NCBI GenBank assembly: GCA_035771175.1
Contig: CM069592.1
Location: forward strand, 39,820,198-39,884,197
Direction: 5' to 3'
DNA: 64,000 nt
From: Paratinospora sagittata
Lineage: Eukaryota; Streptophyta; Magnoliopsida; Ranunculales; Menispermaceae
The translations under genes were made by a program, and so were the position numbers. How positions within the stretch are numbered: position 1 is the stretch's first letter; the number at the start of each line of letters is the position of its first letter. This document shows positions 59,501-64,000 of the stretch, piece by piece. The notes below the pieces were generated by a model. The model did no database searches and was not told the DNA's origin. It saw only the letters and a list, made by a program, of their open reading frames with translations.

Positions 59501-60206
59501 CGAATCTACATACAAACTATCTACATTTGCTTTTAATTCAGCATCATATTGTGCCGCTACTGCCAAAATACAAGCATTAGATACTGTATTACAGAGATAA
59601 TATAATGTTGCTGCACACAATGACATTCAGATTAATTGACGTACTGAATAGAGAACAATAACAATATATATCTTCGGTTACAATGTACTTTTTGTTTTTT
59701 AATCTGTTTGTTTTGACCACTTGCACGGATAAATTCCTCCAATAGTTCCATCAGCCACGGTAAAAGTTACCATACAACCAATGGTAGTAGCGGTAAACCT
59801 TAAAGTCAATTCCATGTGACCGCGTTCACGAGGTACTTATCAAATGTAATTTCAAAATTGGGGAAAGAAACCAGAGCACGCCACGCATCTCGATGAAAAC
59901 CCTACGGTCCGTTAACAGTCTTCTACTCCCAGCCTCAAGCCATATGTCTAATCAAACACTTGCCAATTCTTTTAAAAAAACAAAAACAAAAAGTTGCGGC
60001 AGAACCAAAATATCTCAACTCTGAACTCATCAATTTGTCAAACATGTTCAATACCAGAAAGTCATTCAACCAAAAAAGAAACATCAAATTGAGCTTCAAC
60101 AAGCTTAATGAAATAGTATGCGTAAGTATAAAAGAATAAAAAACGAAACAAAGAAGAAGAAGTAGAAGTAGAAGAAGAAGAAGCTGAAATCCTTACTGTG
60201 CTCCAT
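38563..60206 (-). CDS. CAMTA4: Calmodulin-binding transcription activator, CAMTA4-like
   Basis: Ca2+/calmodulin-responsive transcription factor. Exons found (minus): 60206-60197 (10 nt, ATG), 58901-58776, 58607-58492, 56860-56772, 54554-54509, 48113-47710, 44654-44539, 44398-43973, 42716-42082, 41502-40923, 40225-39932, 38694-38563 (stop). All junctions agree in phase except 47710/44654, which is off by 2 nt, so a small exon there is probably unrecognised. CG-1 DNA-binding domain: NRWLKPPEVHFILRNHEKYQ, VVRFFRKDGHNWQRKKSGRT, GNSEALNCYYAHGEENRNFQ, RRSYWMLDP, IVLVHYRDIS. Then a variable acidic middle; an IPT/TIG fold (ITGSFL...CMFGDIEVPVDI); ankyrin repeats (VNGWTALHWAARSGR, EKMVAALIAAGASAG); and IQ motifs (ARIQAAFRAYSFRKRQ, LSIQKKYRGWKGR, VMIQAHIRGYQVRKRYKV) with the calmodulin-binding WAVGILDKVVLRWR. 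The length is about 990 residues, normal for the family. CAMTA4 fits best; other members are less similar. Confidence 0.93.
40274..40868 (-). other. CAMTA intron between exons 10 and 11
   Basis: Lies within 40226-40922. AT-rich, no repeat or gene recognised. Confidence 0.4.
42950..43015 (-). mobile_element. RTE 3'-end fragment
   Basis: CAACTCAACAAAGCCTTTTT then CCAACTACATGGGCTC, the same tail family. In the CAMTA intron between exons 8 and 9. Confidence 0.5.
43625..43735. mobile_element. Possible SINE fragment
   Basis: GCAGCATGGTGCACGAAGCT, then CCCACCTATGAGGGT: a phrase common in dispersed plant SINE-like repeats. In a CAMTA intron. Weak. Confidence 0.3.
44985..45030 (-). mobile_element. 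RTE 3'-end fragment
   Basis: AATTCAACAAAGCCTTTTTC then CAGCTATATAAATTC, same tail family. In CAMTA intron 6. Confidence 0.45.
45190..45345 (-). mobile_element. tRNA-derived SINE, family A
   Basis: Read on the minus strand: head GGCCTTAGTGCAACAATTGA (box A), box B GGGTTCAAATCTGA, body, then a T-rich 3' end at 45196-45190. The most complete copy of this family in the window (others at 15710 and 33264). Its head merges into the 82-bp tandem array. Confidence 0.7.
45318..45645. repeat. 82-bp tandem repeat, about four units
   Basis: The word CAATTGTTGCAC recurs at 45328, 45410, 45492 and 45574, exactly 82 bp apart. Each unit includes AAGGCCCAACTTCA, AAAACAAGCTATATAT and AATCTAATCCAAA. Units 2 and 3 are nearly identical; 1 and 4 are more diverged. 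The first unit overlaps the 5' head of the SINE. Confidence 0.92.
46788..47521 (-). mobile_element. RTE-type non-LTR retrotransposon remnant (end of RT to 3' end)
   Basis: Read on the minus strand it starts with the RT core CMLFADDIVFVDETKSKVNA (FADD at about 47488-47499), continues with WREAL, SKGFKISRTK and (after frameshifts) LRW-type and RGRPKI-type segments typical of plant RTE elements, and ends in the tail that also occurs alone elsewhere here (TGGAGGAAGCGG...TAGTTGGGAAAAGGCTTAG). Many stops and frameshifts. In CAMTA intron 6. Non-functional. Confidence 0.75.
48590..50225 (+). mobile_element. RTE-type non-LTR retrotransposon remnant (endonuclease to RT)
   Basis: Badly decayed but in order: an endonuclease start (VATWNIGT at about 48628, later NGVGIRVV), RT approach (RSTMKAIYLQKKLMEKYREN at about 49430), SLSPYLWALV then FTKYIQEDIFWHMLC (about 49690-49760), SRGLKISRSKTKYIKYNF (about 49815), and MRMLRWMHGKT-like (about 50040). 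In CAMTA intron 5, opposite in orientation to the gene and to the remnant at 46788. An open frame at 49750-49947 is part of it. Confidence 0.7.
50723..51381. mobile_element. Non-autonomous DNA transposon (partner at 12983-13848)
   Basis: The left end ATCGAAAATTCG and following AATTAATTCGG blocks match the element in the NTF2 intron. Flanked by a perfect 8-bp direct repeat TGTCAAGG (50715-50722 and 51382-51389), the length expected for hAT. AT-rich, non-coding. In CAMTA intron 5. Confidence 0.6.
51750..52690 (+). repeat. Dispersed repeat copy A, split by a MITE
   Basis: Starts GTGATAGTCCCACATCAAGC and runs to GGTCTGTCAC near 52636 and beyond, interrupted at 51794-52445. It is roughly 70% similar to copy B at 52728-53005 (shared ATGGGCTAA, CTTC..GTCGCTTTT, GCCTAAAGC, TGTCAC). 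Nature unknown; possibly a solo-LTR-like or MITE family. Confidence 0.5.
51794..52445. mobile_element. hAT-like MITE nested in repeat copy A
   Basis: Ends CAGTGTTGTCAAGGC and GCCTTGACAACACTA are inverted repeats. The flanks ACCTTGAG (51786-51793) and ACATTGAG (52446-52453) agree at 7 of 8 positions, an hAT-type target duplication. The interior has GCCTAGGC-type words and long AT runs. A second, inverted, incomplete copy is at 52993-53521. Confidence 0.78.
52728..53005 (+). repeat. Dispersed repeat copy B
   Basis: TGATAGTTTCACCTCAATCG to GGGGGTTGTCACACC, matching copy A without its MITE. Confidence 0.5.
52993..53521. mobile_element. hAT-like MITE, inverted partial copy
   Basis: Matches the complement of the interior of the MITE at 51794-52445 (GCAAATAATATTTATTTATA, AATAATTAATTAGTTTT, CTTCAATTCTGTGTC) and ends GGCCTTGACGATAC, a variant of the same terminal repeat. 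The other end is missing. Confidence 0.6.
54676..55244 (-). mobile_element. 5'-truncated LINE with RNase H-like domain
   Basis: A 119-codon minus-strand frame (55164-54805) has the plant LINE/L1-associated RNase H fold: GIGIVIRDHQGQFLAP, CAELYAIRAGLEF, EGDSSSIMAAL, SAVPRECNHVADRLS. Just upstream, in another frame, is WRPPPNKIKMNTDASL, the usual domain start. The 3' end is a poly(A) tail (T run, about 54682-54692). A near-perfect 16-bp target duplication CAACTACTCWAATRTA flanks it (54660-54675 and 55245-55260). In CAMTA intron 5. Confidence 0.85.
55793..55939. repeat. Inverted repeat with tandem 24-bp core
   Basis: GTGTTCCCCCGATATTATTG at 55793 is nearly complementary to CAATAATATCGAGGGGAACA near 55920; the loop holds about three units of a 24-bp AAAAGGAAATAAATCTAAAT repeat. 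The wider block (about 55600-56010) looks like an LTR or MITE but I could not find its ends. In CAMTA intron 4. Confidence 0.6.
56530..56645 (+). mobile_element. RTE 3'-end fragment
   Basis: Best-preserved isolated copy of the tail: AAAGGTTGACTTAGCCTTTG, GCAGAGTGGAGGAACAAATTC, CCATGTAGTTGGAAAAAGGC, TTAGTTGAATTGAGTTGAG; the first part still reads like the DRAEWRNKFM... C-terminus of plant RTE RT. In CAMTA intron 4. Confidence 0.6.
57440..58065. mobile_element. Possible MITE with GATTC-rich ends
   Basis: The left end TTGACAGAATCCTGATTC and the complement of the right end (TAGTCAGAATTGTGAATC) are related, and both arms are rich in GATTCGAATC-type words. Target duplication not clear. In CAMTA intron 3. 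Similar words occur near 17870-18135 and 32590-32700. Confidence 0.45.
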
Positions 60207-61208
60207 CGTCATCCGTCCGCGAAGATCAAACACTCGTTAATTTCAAGCTACAAACTAATGAATTCCGAATCCATCGACACTTAAAAACTCACAACGGAGC
60301 TTCACGAGCTCGATTGAAACTCGATTGCAACAGATACCTGATCAAGCGAGCTTGAAGAACTGAAGAAAACGCTAAGAATTGCAGAAAAACTCGAACAAAG
60401 AAACCAAAAGAAGAAGAAAAAAAAAAAAGAAACAAAAACTCTAGAGAAAATGAAGAGTTCGCGCGTGAGGTTGGGGTTTTATAGGAAACAGTGGGAATTA
60501 TACAAAAATGGAAGCGTTTCCGAAACCAGGTCGAAGGAAGAAAGAGATTAAGGGAGCGTGTGATTGCGATGCTACTTTATTCCGTTTCGACAGTCGCGAG
60601 GATAATCGGACGGTTCATTTGAATTTCGAGAGCTTCAGAGGTTCGTTTTTTGGCTAAGGTTGACTCAATGCGACCGACCGACTGAAACGGTTGGTGGCTT
60701 CCAGCCTCAGCCATTAAATTTATTAGAGCATCTCCGCTCCAGGATTACGAAAAAATTAAACGTAAAATACATAAATATTACGTAAAAAAAAACTTTTTTT
60801 AGTATAATTATTGACATTCAATATATAAAATAAAAATAAATAAATAAAAAATTATCAACATAACTATCTACTTTTAGGATTAGATAGTCATTTATTACTA
60901 ACTCATTAAATTATTATAATTATACCATTAAAAAAAATTAAAAATATATTTAACATCTCATCAAAATATATATAATTTATTGAAGCATTAAAAACTACTT
61001 TTTTTACTTATTGTCTATGAAATTTAATTTTATGTCATATAAAAAATAAGTCTCTTGATATTAATGACAAAACATTTTTTTTAAAAATATAATTCATTTT
61101 TACATTGAAAATACTCTTAAGAATACTGAAAAACGTTTGTGCCCACCAAGGACTTCATGGCGTTAGTAACGGTAATGGTGCATACTTGTAATTCATTATC
61201 CATGAAAC
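60207..61208. other. CAMTA upstream region
   Basis: 5' leader (GAA-rich at about 60145-60185 lies in intron 1; leader from 60207) and promoter, to perhaps 60700, with AT-rich intergenic sequence beyond. No gene. Confidence 0.45.
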
Positions 61209-61838
61209 TAGGGAGGTAAGTAACTCGAGACCAAACTCTATCATTTCAGGTCAGGTTTGATTGATATATCAGGTTGATTAGATTAATTTTTGAACAACCC
61301 AACCTGACCTGACCATTTAAATATATGTATATAATAATACTAAAAAATTATTACATACAAGGCAGAAAACTCATAACCCTTAACTATTTTTTTGAGTTGT
61401 TGGGTTAAATAGTAAGAATAATAGAATAAGATGGATGTTTTGAGAATAGAAGATAAATTTTTTTATTTTAGTCTCACATTACTTGTTAAAAAGAATGAGA
61501 GACTCTCGTTCTCTATAAAAGCTCATCAACTCTCTATTCATCCTCATTCTCATAAGTAAAGTTTAATAATAGTTTGACTTGTACATATATATGAGTTCTC
61601 CTAAAAAAATAGAAATTTTATCTTTTAAAGTTTAAATAGTAGTTTAAGAAGCCGAATATATTATAATCTAACACATTTTATTACTAATATAAACTTAAAT
61701 AGTAATTATTAAGCTTTAAAAAAAAATTAAACTATTTAATTGAGGCCCAATCCGACCGACCTAACCCGACCTTATCAGGTCAGATGAGTTAAGAGACAAA
61801 AATTTGACAAAATCTGACTCGACTCAATTTTACCTCTA
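61209..61838. mobile_element. hAT-like MITE, copy 2 (partner at 5330-5807)
   Basis: TAGGGAGGTAAG at the left and TTTACCTCTA at the right are inverted ends. The flanks CATGAAAC (61201-61208) and CATAAAAC (61839-61846) agree at 7 of 8, an hAT-type duplication. Interior closely similar to copy 1, with about 150 extra bases in the left half. Confidence 0.8.
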
Positions 61839-61990
61839 CATAAAACACACAGTTCAAGTCCCGGGTAAATGCGGCCTTTGTCCCAAAAAATTGTTTTACA
61901 CCATAAATTACTTGTTAGGTCATCTACATAGAATGCCAGTTTCTGTCTCAGCGGGGCTTGTCCTTGTAATTAGTTTGCAGGTGCCTCAAA

Positions 61991-62035
61991 TTATATATAT
62001 ATATATATATATATTTATTTATTTATTTATTTATT
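61991..62035. repeat. (TA)n and (TTTA)n microsatellite
   Basis: About 11 TA units followed by about 6 TTTA units. Confidence 0.85.
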
Positions 62036-62407
62036 CTTTAGGTAGAACCCTGACAAATTTATTAGATGTTTATAATAAAATGTTAGATATTATGGAAAAA
62101 TAAAAAATAAAAGAGTGGAATTGAGGAAAATGAAGTTTTAAGTACTATTTGCAAAGAAATATAAAAGAACATCACATCAAAATTCTTTTCGGGTTATTTC
62201 AATCAATATGATTTTCTCATTTCAATAATGCAACAATGACTTGTGGCAACGTTGGGCTTTTTTCATTGAAAACATTCTGCACGTGGAATAGATTAAATAT
62301 GTACCAATTCATAGAAAGAAGATAAGGTTTAATTTCTCTTGGTCTTGATTAGGGAATCATGTTGACTTATTGTCTTCTATAAGTTTACAAGAAAATGAGT
62401 TGGCAAC

Positions 62408-62610
62408 ATTTTTTTTTTTTTTTTTTTGTGGTATCGATTTTTCGACACTCGATAAGTGTCTTCTTCTTCTTTGAAGCGAGACTAATTATTTCGGATTCGA
62501 AGATTTATAGGAACAATGACATCTCTTCCAACAGGGATAGACGAGAACGAGCTCGAACTCGTGATTAGTCTTTTAACCGTACCTCATATTTCGCTCTTCA
62601 AACTAGTGAA
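62408..62610 (-). mobile_element. Possible SINE
   Basis: A run of about 20 T at 62408-62427, then a GC-richer body whose complement contains GAGTTCGAGCTCG (box-B-like). Box A not convincing. Uncertain. Confidence 0.3.
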
Positions 62611-63787
62611 CCAATCATTGGTACCGACAATTCTTTTTCTCATCACAACCACTATTTCTTTCATTCTTTCTTTCTTTTTAATTTTTTTTTTCTATGTAGA
62701 CGAGTGATTAGTACTTTTTCAATCTCCTAATTAAATTACCAAAATCTTCAAATAATGTTATAATAATAATAATAACTCTATTGATTTTTCTTTGTATTAT
62801 GCTATAGTACTGGTGCAAATAATTGTACCAGTACAATTATTATTTATTTTCAATTGGAATGCATTTTCAATTGCATCACTTAGTTAATTATTTATTTTTA
62901 ATAATATCCATTTTGAAATCAACTAATCTTGAAGTTTGTCGTCCACATCACCCTTACTACTCATCCAATTATATTTTAAACATATTATTACCGAGTGTAA
63001 TCTTAACATTTATTAATTACGCATAGAATAATATTAGCTATCTGTGCATAACCAAGAAAAACAAAATATATACGAGCATTTGTATATGTTATATTAAATC
63101 TTGGGGCCAAATGAAATTGAATTATATATATATATACTCACCTTTTACTTTTTCAGACCCTTTGGTTGGTACAAGTTGCCTATTAATTAATTCCCGCCAG
63201 CTAGCTTATTTGTTTACTATTCAACTAAAGTAGCTCTAAATTTTCTTTTTGTATATATCTTTCTCAATTTTTAACTTGCATACACACCTCGTCAACACTT
63301 TTTTTTTTGTTATATTCAACTTACCTAACCAATATTCTTTTTTGTATAAAGAAGTCTTCCTATTGACATCATATATGGTGACTTAACTAACGAGGGTTGG
63401 CTTATGTGGAAATGGCCCTAGTCGCTTAAAAAAAATGTCTTGATTTTGAATATTTGTAGATATAGAAAACCCCATTAAGAGAGATTTTCGTTTAGACGAC
63501 CGACCGTAACCTCGAGTCCAAGTGGATTAGTCTTGTCGTGAAGCGGAAGGAAGAGACCACCTGAGCACCAGAATTTTGATAACAAGAAAAAATATATAGT
63601 GACGCTAAAATCATATATAAATAAAAATTGTAACCACATTGGTATATATACATCTTTGCCAAATACTCAATACATTGGATTATATATATAGGTGTGGACA
63701 ACATGGGATTTGGAATAGTGATCGTTCTAATGTGCTAACACTAAAATCAACAGCATGCCAAGAACGTCCTAGTGAGGGGTGTTAGTA
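62611..63787. other. AT-rich intergenic sequence
   Basis: Short TA tracts (63124-63136). No gene supported. Confidence 0.4.
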
Positions 63788-64000
63788 GTTTGACCAAAAT
63801 TATAAAATCGAACTGAATTGATGCATTTGACTTAGTTTGATTCAGTTTTTTACATGTTTTGTTTACGTTGTGGGTTGAGAATTTAAAAATTATATCAAAC
63901 TGGGACGTCAATGGTTTAACTAAAACAACGAAATCGAACTGAACCGTTGCATTCAATTTTATTTGGTTTTTCACATATTCGGTTTGTGTTGTGAGTTGAA
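63788..64000. repeat. Tandem repeat of about 126 bp, cut by the right edge
   Basis: GTTTGACCAAAATTATAAAA at 63788 and GTTTAACTAAAACAACGAAA at 63914 start two units that stay similar (ATCGAACTGAA, GCATT, TTTTTCACAT, GTTGTG.GTTGA). The second is incomplete at the window end. Confidence 0.65.

Overview
This is nuclear chromosome sequence from a flowering plant, almost certainly a core eudicot. It is AT-rich, its genes have introns, and all recognisable genes are plant families: NF-YC, a DUF3444 J-protein, NTF2, a non-specific phospholipase C, a CAMTA transcription factor and a TM6/AP3-type MADS-box remnant. The spaces between genes and the introns are full of plant transposable elements. There are no operons, no CRISPR, and no rRNA or tRNA genes that I could see.

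Layout. 1-585 (-): NF-YC transcription factor, cut by the left edge. 1.4-4.35 kb: a composite of dead gene pieces, with a J-protein fragment (+), a decayed TM6-like MADS gene (-) and a second J-protein fragment (-), so that two J-protein pieces in inverted orientation flank the MADS piece. 7.66-9.93 kb (+): the intact J-protein from which both fragments derive. 11.86-17.28 kb (+): NTF2, two coding exons split by a 5 kb intron full of SINEs and repeats. 18.39-21.18 kb (-): non-specific phospholipase C, three exons. 23.8-24.7 kb: a MULE-type non-autonomous element with hairpin-forming internal repeats. 25.67-34.12 kb (-): the first of two tandem paralogs of an uncharacterised single-membrane-span protein family; its last exon is split by a young Ty1/copia element (25765-31495) with near-identical LTRs and a 5-bp target duplication. 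35.0-37.28 kb (-): the intact second paralog. 38.56-60.21 kb (-): a CAMTA4-like calmodulin-binding transcription factor over about 21.6 kb, whose long introns carry RTE, LINE, SINE, MITE and minisatellite sequence. 60.2-64 kb: intergenic, with another MITE and a tandem repeat at the right edge.

The genes are independent housekeeping or regulatory loci and show no sign of acting as one system: transcription (NF-YC, CAMTA), nuclear import (NTF2), chaperone function (J-protein) and lipid hydrolysis (NPC). The most informative parts are structural: the copia disruption of one tandem paralog, the J-protein/MADS/J-protein composite, a compensated splice-frame shift between the tandem paralogs, a SINE-derived 82-bp minisatellite, and a MULE with a perfect 34-bp palindrome. 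I found no evidence of a wholly new type of biological system. All calls were made by reading the sequence; no alignment or database search was run.
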